NCBI GenBank assembly: GCA_032358255.1
Contig: JAULBX010014981.1
Coordinates: forward strand, 1-64,000
Source: Heterotrichella gracilis
Taxonomy: Eukaryota; Sar; Xanthophyceae; Tribonematales; Xanthonemataceae
Direction: 5' to 3'
Length of the DNA: 64,000 nucleotides
Shown here one piece after another: positions 16,337-26,100 of this stretch; position 1 is the stretch's first letter, and the number at the start of each line of letters is the position of its first letter. A model generated the notes under the pieces. That model worked only from the letters and a program-made list of their open reading frames with translations. It had not been told where the DNA came from and did not search any database. The translations under genes and the position numbers were made by a program.

Positions 16337-17122
16337 CTAACTTATCTCTTGTTTCAACTTCTTCACGTACGCCTCAAGATGCAGTAAACGCGAACCATAC
16401 CAGCTAAATACTTCACCATCTACGATTAGAATTTTTGCATTTGGAAGAATATTCTGCAAATCCTTCACATGCTTTTCCTTAAAAGGAAATGGCTCTGACG
16501 AAAGGAAACAAAGTTCAGGATTCAATTCTTTTAGAGTAGCTTCATCTAATTCGGGATATCGTATTTGTTGTTTTATGGCATTTTCAAATCCCAAATGTTG
16601 AAGGACATAATCGATAAAGGTTTGAGAAGCGGCGCCCATGTATGGTTTATTCCAAATAAAATAAAGTACTTTCTGATGTTGAAACGTGTGTTTGATGCGT
16701 GAAAGAGATAAGTTCAATTTTTCGATTAGGTGTTGACTTTCCTTCTCTTTATTCATGATCGCACCCAAACTTAACATCATTTGAAATGAATCTTCAAACG
16801 TAAAAATATCACTCATCCACACCGGAAATTCTTTTTGCAGGATCTTAATTTGCTCCAGTTCATTTTCTTCCTTATTCCCAATAATGAGATCGGGTTTAAG
16901 CGCACGTATCTTCTCCAGATCCAAATCCTTTGTGCCACCTACCCTTTCCTTGTTTCTGTATAGTTCATCGGGATGAATACAAAATTTAGTGATGCCTATT
17001 AATTCATCTTTAAGTCCCAAATCCCATAAAAACTCCGATTGTGAAGGCACTAATGAGATGATCCGCTTAGGTGTGTGGTTCAAGCGAATCTTATTTCCTA
17101 ATTGATCTGTATACTCCGGCAT
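16337..17122 (-). CDS. BtuF/FepB-like metal-chelate binding protein without signal peptide
   Basis: 261 residues of the helical-backbone metal receptor group (periplasmic binding protein fold): TPKRIISLVPSQSEFLWDLGLKDELIGITKFC, then GGTKDLDLEKIRALKPDLIIGNKEEN, and a second lobe with IWNKPYMGAASQTFIDYVLQHLGFENA. The family binds cobalamin or siderophores for ABC import. There is no signal peptide at the ATG 17122 start and no ABC partner nearby, so the protein may act in the cytoplasm or belong to the stand-alone cobalamin-binding-like group. The -7 box TAATTTTG ends 6 nt upstream. Confidence 0.85.
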   Translation of the reverse strand: MPEYTDQLGNKIRLNHTPKRIISLVPSQSEFLWDLGLKDELIGITKFCIHPDELYRNKERVGGTKDLDLEKIRALKPDLIIGNKEENELEQIKILQKEFPVWMSDIFTFEDSFQMMLSLGAIMNKEKESQHLIEKLNLSLSRIKHTFQHQKVLYFIWNKPYMGAASQTFIDYVLQHLGFENAIKQQIRYPELDEATLKELNPELCFLSSEPFPFKEKHVKDLQNILPNAKILIVDGEVFSWYGSRLLHLEAYVKKLKQEIS

Positions 17123-17128
17123 AGTTCA

Positions 17129-17136
17129 CAAAATTA
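17129..17136 (-). promoter_or_regulatory. -7 box TAATTTTG before the BtuF-like gene
   Basis: Matches TAnnTTTG, 6 nt before ATG 17122. TTTG on the same strand (17159-17162) lies 22 bp upstream, an acceptable -33 spacing. It is divergent from the EamA promoter in a 60-bp gap. Confidence 0.6.
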
Positions 17137-17166
17137 ATTCTTTCTCTGCAATATTCACCAAAACAG

Positions 17167-17174
17167 TATATTTG
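17167..17174 (+). promoter_or_regulatory. -7 box TATATTTG before the EamA gene
   Basis: Matches TAnnTTTG, 8 nt before TTG 17183. Confidence 0.55.
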
Positions 17175-17182
17175 CAGCTGTT

Positions 17183-18076
17183 TTGACAAAAGCTTTAAAA
17201 GGACATATTGCCTTGTTTGTGGCACAATTAATTTACGCGCTCAATTATTCTGTCGCGAAAGGATTAATGCCCGAATTCATACATCCCATTGCTTTGGTTT
17301 TTGCCCGTGTATTAGGAGCAGGTTTACTATTTTGGATCTTCTCCCTTTTTGTAAAGACACAAAAAGTAGAGAAGAAAGACATGAAACGCATTGCTTTACT
17401 TGCCCTTTTTGGAGTGGTGATCAATCAGATCTTTTTTATTTACGGACTAAGTATCACTACACCCATCAATTCATCCATTATCATGATCTCTAATCCTATC
17501 ATGGTCTTTATTTTCACGCTTATTATTTTAAAAGAAAGAATAACGGTGATGAAATTCAGTGGGCTTACTTTTGCTGTGGTTGGAGCTATCATGATCTTAC
17601 GTTACCGTGGCAATTTTGAAGTAGGAAGCGATACCATTGCCGGTGATCTCATGACCCTCATTAACTCCGCATCCTGGGCAATATTTGTGGTGATGGTAAA
17701 ACCCATCATGATGAAATACAACACGGTGACAGCCATGCGTTGGTTGTTCTTATTCGGATCAATTTATATGTTGCCAATTGGATTTGTAGAAACCCTTCAT
17801 ACAGATTGGAATGCCTTTACCTCACAGGCCGTGTTTGCTATTTTGTTTGTGGTAGTGGCTACTACCTTTGTGGCTTATTTTCTGAATATATACGGTTTAC
17901 AGGAATTAAGTCCTAACACCGTGAGCGCATACATCTATTTACAGCCCTTTTTAGCTTCTTTATTTGCTATTTTAATGGGTGAAGATAGCTTAACTCCCAC
18001 CAAATTATTCTCGGGATTTTTAATAATTTTAGGCTTGTATCTCATCAACAAAAAAACTAAAAAACCAATCGCATGA
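17183..18076 (+). CDS. EamA-family (DMT) transporter
   Basis: 297 residues from TTG 17183, ten predicted membrane segments in two EamA repeats (ALKGHIALFVAQLIYALNYSVAKGLMP at the start; second repeat from AGDLMTLINSASWAIFVVMVKPIM). This superfamily exports amino acids, nucleosides and other metabolites; substrate unknown. The TTG start is preferred because the family start follows it directly and a -7 box sits 8 nt before it. The stop overlaps the yicC start by 4 nt, so the two are coupled. Confidence 0.9.
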   Translation: MTKALKGHIALFVAQLIYALNYSVAKGLMPEFIHPIALVFARVLGAGLLFWIFSLFVKTQKVEKKDMKRIALLALFGVVINQIFFIYGLSITTPINSSIIMISNPIMVFIFTLIILKERITVMKFSGLTFAVVGAIMILRYRGNFEVGSDTIAGDLMTLINSASWAIFVVMVKPIMMKYNTVTAMRWLFLFGSIYMLPIGFVETLHTDWNAFTSQAVFAILFVVVATTFVAYFLNIYGLQELSPNTVSAYIYLQPFLASLFAILMGEDSLTPTKLFSGFLIILGLYLINKKTKKPIA

Positions 18077-18942
18077 TCAAATCAATGACCGGTTTCGGTA
18101 AAGCTACTCTTGAATTAGGTGAAAAAACCGTCACCGTAGAAATTCGCGCCTTAAACAGTAAGGGAGCTGATATTAGTTTGAGATTATCATCCAGTTTAAG
18201 AAATTACGAATTAGAATTACGCAACGAGATCTCGAAACAATTGGAGCGTGGTAAAATTGACCTGAGCATTTTTATTGAATCGAATAAAGCAGAGGCGCCT
18301 ATTGAAATTAATGCGACTCTGGCAAAAGCGTACCATGCTCAATTAAGCAGACTGGCCGCTGATTTAAATGAACCCTTAACAGATTCAATGCGGTATATTT
18401 TAACGCTGCCGGATGTGTTAAAAGCAGAACGTAAGGAGATGGATGTGGAAGAATGGGCTTTGATCAAAGGCTGCGTTAATCAGGCCATTGTTCAGTTAAA
18501 TGCCTTCAGACATACAGAAGGGAAATCCTTGCAAAAAGATTTCGAAGACCGTTTGGGTAAAATTTCTTTGTATTTAGAAGAAATAAAAAAATTGGATCTC
18601 CTGCGTGTCACCAATATTAAAGATCGCATCCGGACAAATTTATACGATGTGATAGGCAAAGATAAAATAGATGAAAACCGCTTTGAACAAGAGTTGATCT
18701 ACTATATTGAAAAATTAGATATTAACGAAGAGAAGGTGCGTTTACAAACACATCTGGACTACTTTTTGGAGACCTGTAAAGAAGTAAATCCAGGCCGTAA
18801 ATTAAATTTCATTTCACAGGAAATTGGTCGTGAGATCAATACCATTGGTTCGAAGGCCAATGATGCCCCTATGCAAAAATATGTGGTGATGATGAAAGAC
18901 GAGCTTGAAAAAATAAAAGAACAGGCGAATAACGTTCTGTAA
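18073..18942 (+). CDS. yicC: YicC family endoribonuclease-like protein
   Basis: 289 residues with the family's start IKSMTGFGKATLELGEKTVTVEIRALNSKG and end FISQEIGREINTIGSKANDAPMQKYVVMMKDELEKIKEQANNVL (the DUF1732 region). YicC proteins are cytoplasmic and linked to RNA turnover; E. coli YicC has been reported as an RNase. In many Bacteroidota yicC is followed by guanylate kinase (gmk); here a Fic gene with its own control region follows instead. Confidence 0.94.
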   Translation: MIKSMTGFGKATLELGEKTVTVEIRALNSKGADISLRLSSSLRNYELELRNEISKQLERGKIDLSIFIESNKAEAPIEINATLAKAYHAQLSRLAADLNEPLTDSMRYILTLPDVLKAERKEMDVEEWALIKGCVNQAIVQLNAFRHTEGKSLQKDFEDRLGKISLYLEEIKKLDLLRVTNIKDRIRTNLYDVIGKDKIDENRFEQELIYYIEKLDINEEKVRLQTHLDYFLETCKEVNPGRKLNFISQEIGREINTIGSKANDAPMQKYVVMMKDELEKIKEQANNVL

Positions 18943-19041
18943 AGATAAATTAGTTCTTCTATAAGCCTTTTCACGCCCAAATAACCTCAGCTGATCAAAG
19001 GTCGGTAAACGTTTTATGCTCCAAAAAACGTAAATTCAGAA

Positions 19042-19174
19042 TTGACAGAAAAACTTACAAGTGTCAAAATTATATCAATTTTGACAGTTAATGATTTATC
19101 TGTCAATTTTTGACACGGAAGACTTAAAGTGTCAAATTTTACTAATTTTTGACAGAAACTAAAATACCTGTCAA
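19042..19174. promoter_or_regulatory. Array of eight TTGACA/TGTCAA half-sites
   Basis: Half-sites alternate in orientation: TTGACA 19042, TGTCAA 19062, TTGACA 19081, TGTCAA 19101, TTGACA 19110, TGTCAA 19130, TTGACA 19149, TGTCAA 19169. Start-to-start steps are 20, 19, 20, 9, 20, 19, 20, so the same 65-bp module occurs twice. Embedded perfect dyads are TGTCAATTTTTGACA at 19101-19115 and TGTCAAAATT/AATTTTGACA at 19062-19086. The last site ends 8 bp before the -7 box of the Fic gene. The sequence between half-sites is much less conserved, so the half-sites look selected as protein binding sites. Confidence 0.85.
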
Positions 19175-19182
19175 AATTTTTG

Positions 19183-19190
19183 TATTTTTG
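19183..19190 (+). promoter_or_regulatory. -7 box TATTTTTG of the Fic gene
   Basis: Exact Bacteroidota -7 consensus, about 21 nt before ATG 19212. The half-site at 19169-19174 falls between the -33 and -7 positions, where a bound protein would block RNA polymerase. Confidence 0.65.
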
Positions 19191-19211
19191 ATGGAATAAA
19201 ATTTCGCCTTT

Positions 19212-20324
19212 ATGATCATTCCTTTTGACCGTACCAAGCCATACAACACGCTTCCGTTGCTACCACCGCCCGATGAGAAGATCCTCACTGTTGAGATCTT
19301 AAGCGCTTTGAATAAGGCAAACAAAGCCCTGGCAGAGCTAAAGGGGCTCGCGAAAAAACTTCCCAACCAAAGCATGCTGGTGAACACCATTGCCTTGCGA
19401 GAATCAAAAGCCAGTACTGCCATCGAGAACATATTCACTACCGATGACAAACTCTACAAAGCCTTGTCAGGTAACGATACCAAGCTTGATGCCAATGCTA
19501 AAGAAGTATTACGTTACAGGCAGGCTTTATGGGAAGGTTATACAAGCATAAAATCTAAAAAAACGATGACGGTTGATATGATGATCAAACTCTATCGTGA
19601 AATAAAACAATTAAAAGACGGTATTCGTCCGCCACAATCCGAAACAGTTATCATGAAACGCGGAAGCGGTCTTCTTGGCGGAAGTATTGTGTATACTCCG
19701 CCCCGCGGCGAAAAACTCATCCGACAAAAACTAACGAATTTACTGGAGTTCATCAACAACGATGTTAAATACGATTACGATCCCTTATTAAAAATGACCA
19801 TTGCTCATTACCAGTTTGAAGCCATACATCCCTTTCGCGATGGCAATGGCAGAACCGGTAGAATTCTAAACACACTGTTAATGATTCAAAAGGATCTGCT
19901 TGATTTCCCTATTCTTTATTTAAGCGCCTATATTATTCAAAACAAAGAAGAGTATTATGCCAATTTAAATAAGGTCACCAGCCAAAGAAACTGGAAACAC
20001 TGGATCCTATACATGCTGGCTGCCACCGAAGAAACCGCGCGCTATACGATCAAAAAAATAAATGAAATAGATGCCTTGTTCAATAAAACACTCCTCCTAG
20101 TCCGTAAAAAATATCCGGCCATGAAAAAAGAAGTAGTGGAACAAATCTTTGAACAACCCTATACCAGTCCGAAAAAACTCCTAAATAAAAACACCAAAAG
20201 TGTGAATACTGCCAAAAAATATTTAGAACAATTACATAAAATAAAGATCATGGTCCCTGAAAAAATAGGGAAAGAAATCGTTTATTTAAATGTTGATCTG
20301 TTTAACTTATTAGCAGAATCATAG
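19212..20324 (+). CDS. Class II Fic protein with C-terminal winged helix
   Basis: 370 residues. An N-terminal Fic_N region carries the inhibitory motif STAIEN (S/TxxxE-G/N; about residues 76-81), which blocks the ATP site in class II Fic proteins. The Fic core has HPFRDGNGRTGR (about 213-224), intact with the catalytic histidine, so AMP or another nucleotide group can probably be moved to a target hydroxyl. The C-terminal about 75 residues (YTSPKKLLNKNTKSVNTAKKYLEQLHKIKIM) read as a winged helix. The architecture matches the SoFic/BT_2513 type. An eight-half-site array directly upstream suggests DNA binding and self-control. No antitoxin gene lies beside it, as expected when inhibition is internal. 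Target unknown. Confidence 0.93.
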   Translation: MIIPFDRTKPYNTLPLLPPPDEKILTVEILSALNKANKALAELKGLAKKLPNQSMLVNTIALRESKASTAIENIFTTDDKLYKALSGNDTKLDANAKEVLRYRQALWEGYTSIKSKKTMTVDMMIKLYREIKQLKDGIRPPQSETVIMKRGSGLLGGSIVYTPPRGEKLIRQKLTNLLEFINNDVKYDYDPLLKMTIAHYQFEAIHPFRDGNGRTGRILNTLLMIQKDLLDFPILYLSAYIIQNKEEYYANLNKVTSQRNWKHWILYMLAATEETARYTIKKINEIDALFNKTLLLVRKKYPAMKKEVVEQIFEQPYTSPKKLLNKNTKSVNTAKKYLEQLHKIKIMVPEKIGKEIVYLNVDLFNLLAES

Positions 20325-20327
20325 CAA

Positions 20328-22016
20328 TTACAGGCCTATCTTCTCATTCACCATCTTTAAGATCTCTGCTTCTTTGGCAAGGGTATTTTGTTCGATGGTT
20401 TTTCCTTTAGCAATGATCTCATTCACAAAGGTCTTATCATTATATCCACCCGCATTAATTCGCACATTCATATAGGCACCAATCACCGCAGCGCGCGCGC
20501 ACAAAGCGCCTACCCCGGCATCGGTCACTGAATTCGGATTCCCCTGCTCCACCATGGCTTTTATAATATCCATGCTGGCATAACTTAGTTCCATCACTTT
20601 AAATGGAATTTCAATGGCATATTTGGTGGCATCCTGAATGGCTTGAATTCTGTTCTTTTTTTCTTCATCTGTTCCCTTCGGCAAACCAAAAGCCGTCATG
20701 ATCTTATTAAAGGCAGCGGTATCTTCATCCACCAGTCTTACTAACTGATCTTTTAAGTGTTGGCCTTTCTCTGCCCATTGACTAAATTCTTCCCATCGAT
20801 CATCCCATCCTTTTTTATGAGAACTTAAATTAGCCACCATGGTCGCTAAGGATATTCCCAAACTTCCCACATAGGCAGAAATAGAGCCTCCTCCGGGCGC
20901 AGGACTTTCACTGGCTGTTTCATCTGCGAAGGCAACCAGGTCCATGCTGATCAATTTAGAATCAGCTGCATTCTTCAATAAATATTCAATGATCCGTTCT
21001 TCGGGTTTAAAAGTTGCCAGTTCATCCAGACCCATTGATTTGACAGCGATCTTGATGAGTTCTTTTTCACTCACACCTACCGAACGTTTTTGTTTTTGCA
21101 GGAAATATTTACCGGCATCTAACATGGCTTTTAAAGGAACTAATCCCACTAATTCTGATCCAGTGACCCGAATACCACGCTCAGTGGCTTTTTTACACAC
21201 CTCATCAAAAGCAATGTGCACCGGTGTTATATTGATATTGGTCAGGTTCATGGAGATCTGTGCAATGCCATACTCTTCAATGTACCAACCAATAGCCTTT
21301 ACTGATTTTAAACTGCCGGGAATACTTTTTGGTTTGCCATCGGCATCGTTGATTATTTTACCGGTAATAGGATCTCCTTCACGCATCACCCGTCCTGCTT
21401 CACGCACATCAAAGGCAATGGAATTGGCACGACGTGTGGAAGTGGTATTTAAGTTGACATTATAGGCCACTAAAAAATCGCGGGCACCTATAACAGTGGC
21501 GCCGCGTTTGGCATCGTATTCTTGCGGACCAAAATCGGGTTTCCATTCAGGCAATTTAATTTTTTTGAAAAAACCTTCATATTCACCGTTTCTAATGACA
21601 GATAAATTACTTCTGTTTTTATTGGCTTGTGCTTCTTCGTATAAATACACCGGTAAGTTTAATTCCTCTCCGACCCGCTTGGCTAATTGCTGCGCGTATT
21701 TAGCCGTTTCTGCCATGGAAATATTGCTGATGGGAATTAAAGGACAAACATCCGTGGCACCCATACGCGGATGTTCACCTTTGTGTTTACTCATATCGAT
21801 CAATTCGCCCGCCTTTTTTATCGCCAAAAAAGCCGCCTCTATGACTGCCTTCGGATTGCCAACAAAGGTAACTACCGTGCGATTAGTTGCTTTGCCCGGG
21901 TCAACATTTAATAATTTAACACCTTCAACCGTTTCTACCGCATCAGTGATCTGTTTGATCAAATTTAAATCAACACCTTCACTAAAATTAGGCACACATT
22001 CAATTAATTGTTCCAT
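20328..22016 (-). CDS. ftcD: Bifunctional glutamate formimidoyltransferase/formimidoyl-THF cyclodeaminase
   Basis: 562 residues, a full fusion as in animals and many Bacteroidota. Residues 1-180 and 180-300 form the transferase (VPNFSEGVDLNLIKQITDAV; HPRMGATDVCPLIPIS; NLTNINITPVHIAFDEV), and about 350-560 the all-helical cyclodeaminase (FADETASESPAPGGGSISAYVGSLGISLATMV). It moves the formimino group of formiminoglutamate, from histidine breakdown, to tetrahydrofolate and releases ammonia. The other hut genes are not in this window. It converges on the Fic gene with only 3 nt between stops. Confidence 0.95.
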   Translation of the reverse strand: MEQLIECVPNFSEGVDLNLIKQITDAVETVEGVKLLNVDPGKATNRTVVTFVGNPKAVIEAAFLAIKKAGELIDMSKHKGEHPRMGATDVCPLIPISNISMAETAKYAQQLAKRVGEELNLPVYLYEEAQANKNRSNLSVIRNGEYEGFFKKIKLPEWKPDFGPQEYDAKRGATVIGARDFLVAYNVNLNTTSTRRANSIAFDVREAGRVMREGDPITGKIINDADGKPKSIPGSLKSVKAIGWYIEEYGIAQISMNLTNINITPVHIAFDEVCKKATERGIRVTGSELVGLVPLKAMLDAGKYFLQKQKRSVGVSEKELIKIAVKSMGLDELATFKPEERIIEYLLKNAADSKLISMDLVAFADETASESPAPGGGSISAYVGSLGISLATMVANLSSHKKGWDDRWEEFSQWAEKGQHLKDQLVRLVDEDTAAFNKIMTAFGLPKGTDEEKKNRIQAIQDATKYAIEIPFKVMELSYASMDIIKAMVEQGNPNSVTDAGVGALCARAAVIGAYMNVRINAGGYNDKTFVNEIIAKGKTIEQNTLAKEAEILKMVNEKIGL

Positions 22017-22085
22017 ATACTTTTTTGTTTTTCTCTTATTTAAACTTAAAACTAAACATATTTATAAAAATCGCAAAATAGGCTC

Positions 22086-23114
22086 TTATTCAACTGACAT
22101 GCGGGTTAAAGGTGTCAGACTTAAATCTGAAAAATCGTTCTTTAGAAATTTGTAATAGGCTGTAATTCCAATCATAGCAGCGTTATCAGTACAGTATTCA
22201 AATTTTGGGATAAAAGTTTTAATTCCCAATTCCTGTTCCAAGGCTTTTATCTGCAATCGCAGAGATGAATTAGCCGATACGCCACCGGCAACAGCCAGTT
22301 GATGAATGCCTGTTTCTTTAAGCACATCCTTTACATTTTTTAAAAGCACCTGAATTAAATGATGTTGGTAAGAGGCACATATATCGTTGAGATTCTCCGC
22401 CACAAACTGTTCATTCTTCTGAAGGTTATTCTGAATAAAATACAGAAAAGAGGTTTTGATTCCACTAAAACTGTAATCATGTCCCGGAACCTTTGTATGC
22501 GCGAATTTAAACTTATTCATATCGCCCGCTTTGGCCAGTTGATCGATCATTGGTCCACCGGGATAGGGCAAACCTAAAATCTTAGCAGCCTTATCAAATG
22601 CTTCGCCAACCGCATCGTCAATGGTTTCGCCAATTAATTCAAAATCCAAATGACTTTTAATTTTTACAATTTGTGTATGTCCACCGCTGACCGTTAGACA
22701 TAAAAAGGGAAATTTTGGAACGCTTCCCGTTTTGGTGTCTTGAATAAAATGCGCCAGAATATGTCCTTGCATGTGATTTACTTCAATGAGCGGGATGTTA
22801 AGCGCCAAGGATAAGGATTTTGCAAAAGACAGTCCAACAAGCAAACTACCCATTAATCCCGGACCTCTGGTAATGGCAATTGCTTGAATATCTTGTAAAG
22901 TGATATTTGCTGCTTTTAATGCCGCTTCTACCACCGGCACAATGTTTTTTTGGTGGTCACGGCTGGCTAATTCAGGCACAACCCCACCATACATTTCATG
23001 AATTTTTTGATTGGCTGTTACATTTGACATAACCTGCTCATTGAGTAAAACAGCACACGAAGTATCGTCGCAACTGCTTTCAATTGCTAATATATAGATG
23101 TTTAAATTTTGCAT
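22086..23114 (-). CDS. tsaD: tRNA N6-adenosine threonylcarbamoyltransferase
   Basis: 342 residues. IYILAIESSCDDTSCAVL at the start, the metal-binding EVNHMQGHILAH near 110, LCLTVSGGHTQIV, and late VAGGVSANSSLR and CTDNAAMIG are all TsaD/Kae1 signatures. With TsaB, TsaE and TsaC it makes t6A37 in ANN-reading tRNAs. It is divergent from tamB, sharing a 51-bp promoter gap. Confidence 0.97.
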   Translation of the reverse strand: MQNLNIYILAIESSCDDTSCAVLLNEQVMSNVTANQKIHEMYGGVVPELASRDHQKNIVPVVEAALKAANITLQDIQAIAITRGPGLMGSLLVGLSFAKSLSLALNIPLIEVNHMQGHILAHFIQDTKTGSVPKFPFLCLTVSGGHTQIVKIKSHLDFELIGETIDDAVGEAFDKAAKILGLPYPGGPMIDQLAKAGDMNKFKFAHTKVPGHDYSFSGIKTSFLYFIQNNLQKNEQFVAENLNDICASYQHHLIQVLLKNVKDVLKETGIHQLAVAGGVSANSSLRLQIKALEQELGIKTFIPKFEYCTDNAAMIGITAYYKFLKNDFSDLSLTPLTRMSVE

Positions 23115-23165
23115 TATTTACACATAGCAGGCTCAATTTTTGCCTTATCTTTATAGCAAAGCCTT

Positions 23166-26100
23166 ATGCTGCTCAAAGTTACTAGAATATTTTTTAAATC
23201 CTTGGGAATCGTCCTCTTATTCCTGTTTTTAAGCGGCGTGGCTTTATTTTTTGCGGTACAAACCTACTCGTTTCAAACCTGGTTGGGCAAAAAGGCTTCT
23301 GCGTATTTAAGCAAAGAAATAAAAACGAAAATTGACATCAACGCCATTCAAATTGACTTTTTTACCAAAGCTACCTTGAAAGGTGTTTTGATACTGGACA
23401 AGCATCATGACACCCTTCTTTGCGGGAATTTGTATGTGGATATAAAAACATTAAATTTCAGAAACGAGCAATTGACCGTTGAGAATGTGACACTTTCGCA
23501 AACCACTGCAAAACTCATTAAATACAAAGGAGATTCCACCTACAATTTTAATCATCTGCTTAGCTATTTCTCCGGTAATTCAAAAGACACTTCCACTTCA
23601 TCTAATTGGGATGTAAAACTACTGGGCGTTACTTTAAATGACCTTTCATTTGTTTACCGGGATGAAAAATTTAAATCCACATCTGGTCCAACCATTAATT
23701 TTGATGATATTCGCTTAAGTCACACCTCCGGGAAGATCTCCGCATTTAAGATCAAAGGAGATACCATTGTTGCTAAATTAAGTCATTTTAAAACCAAGGA
23801 ACAAAGTGGTTTTGAAATTAAAGATCTGAGCACCGAAGCCTCTATAAGCGGCAAACAGTTGTTGTGTGAAGACCTTCGTTTAGAAACACCCAAAACATTG
23901 CTTAAAGGGAAAATTGATTTTAGAAGCAAAAGTTGGGATGATTACCAGGACTTCACAAACAAGGTCTATATGGATTCTGAATTGGAAGACAGTACACGCA
24001 TTTGTTTTACGGATATTGCCAGCTTCACCAGTGAATTAAACGGCCTTGATGAAACCATTTTTTTATCGGGAAAAGTAAAAGGATTGGTGAATGAGATGAC
24101 GGTAAAAAATGCAGAACTAAGTTATGGCAAACACACCCGGTTCAGAGGTAATGTGAGTATGACGGGCATCACCGATTTTAATACCAGTTTTATTCATTTT
24201 GATGCAAAAGAACTTGCTACCAATTATAACGATCTAATTCGAATTCCTTCTTATCCGTTCAACGAGCATAAAAAATTACCCATTCCTGAAGACTTAAAAC
24301 GACTTGGGACAGTGACGTACAGAGGCAAATTTGATGGCTTTACCAATGACTTTACCACTTATGGTCAATTCACCAGTGCCCTTGGAAAAATTCAATCTGA
24401 ATTAAGTATTAAACTAGGAACAAAAACAGAGGACATCCATTACAAAGGAAAACTGAAGACAGAAAATTTTGATCTTGGAACCTTATTAGGACAAACTGAT
24501 TTCAATAATCTTTCAATTAACTGTCTCATTGAAGGTAAAGGGATACGTGTGGATAACCTGGATGCCACCTTTGAAGGGCAAATTAGTAGCATTGAGTACA
24601 ATCGTTACACCTACAAGAACATACAATTGAACGGTACTTTCAAGGAAAAACTATTTAATGGATTATTGACCAGTGAGGACCCCAATGCTAATTTTGATTT
24701 TAATGGAACGGTTGATTTTACGAAGAAGATCCCCGAAATGAATTTTATCTCCACCTTAAACCGTTTGAACCTTAAAGAATTGAACTTTAACACCCGCAAT
24801 GACAGTGGTGCCTTATCATCACAAATATTCATCAATATTAATGGAGACGATATAAATAACCTGACCGGACAAATAAATTTTGACAATACGATCTACAAAA
24901 CAACAACACGGAAGTATAAGCTAAGTACTTTTAATCTCTTTTTGGAACAACATACAACAAATAAAAAGATCCGTTTATCCTCCGAATACTTTAATGCTGC
25001 CATTTTTGGTCGTTATGATTTAACAAACTTAAAACCCGCTTTTGAGAATATGTTATATCATTACTATCCCACCTTTTTTGCTAAACCAACACGTTCTGTA
25101 AAATACACAGATGAATTAACTGCTCAAGTCAACATTAAAAAATTTAACACCATTAAAGAATTATTTATTCCTGAACTAATGGTTAGTGCTGGAACCATAG
25201 TTGATCTCAATTTTAATGCTGCTGAAGATAAATTAAACATTCAATTGAGCTCGTCGAAGGTCAGTTATCAATCAATCACGGCGAAAGACCTGGTCATTAT
25301 TTTAAACGAAAACAATTCTACTGTATTAGCAGAAGCCTCGGGAAAAAGTTTAGCCTTTGCCGACAGTTTAAAAATGGAAAACTTTAATTTCAGAATTAGT
25401 TCTGTTGATAAAAAAGCAGATTATTCAATTGACTGGGATAATCTGATACAACCAAAGAACAAAGGCGAATTAAAAGGACAGATCACCTACGAATCGGATA
25501 AGTTTTTTATGTACAATGAGAAAATTTCGGCTACAATCAATGATAGTACCTGGAATCTTAAATCACCCAGCACCATTACGATCCATAAGAATGGCAATCT
25601 CGAAATAGATTCGTTATTGATCGCAAACAATCAACAAAAAATAAATGTACAGGGATCTTTAACAGAGCAGGCCGGAGATAGTTTAGTTATATCCACTCAG
25701 AGTTTAGTGTTAAAACAATTTAATCCTTTACTACAAGCCATTAAATTCAAATTAGATGGTGAATTAAACGGTAACATCACCTTATCAAATACTGATAAAA
25801 AATTTGCTTTTAACGGAGATGTTGTTGCCAATAATCTGGTGATCAATGATAACATCATAGGTCAGGCCTTAATTAAAACATTGTATTATCCAAGTTCGAA
25901 TAAAATAGATATCAGTGGTTTTACTTCCTTGGGCATAGATGATGAAAATGGTCAACCAAGTAAAAACATCTCATTTAAAGGAGCTTACTTTTTGGATAAA
26001 AAAGAAGAATCGATTGACATTGATTTTTCGGCTAAACCTGCTAATTTAAAATTACTCAATCCTTTATTAGAAGGTATACTCACCATTAATCATGGTTTTG

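Noticed and set aside
19212-20324. Classical Fic toxin-antitoxin pair
   Set aside because: No separate small antitoxin gene is present; the inhibitory motif is within the protein, so class II regulation fits better.
20944-22155. Two long antisense frames (173 and 219 codons) under ftcD
   Set aside because: The sense strand encodes a complete, well-conserved enzyme; the antisense products resemble nothing known to me.
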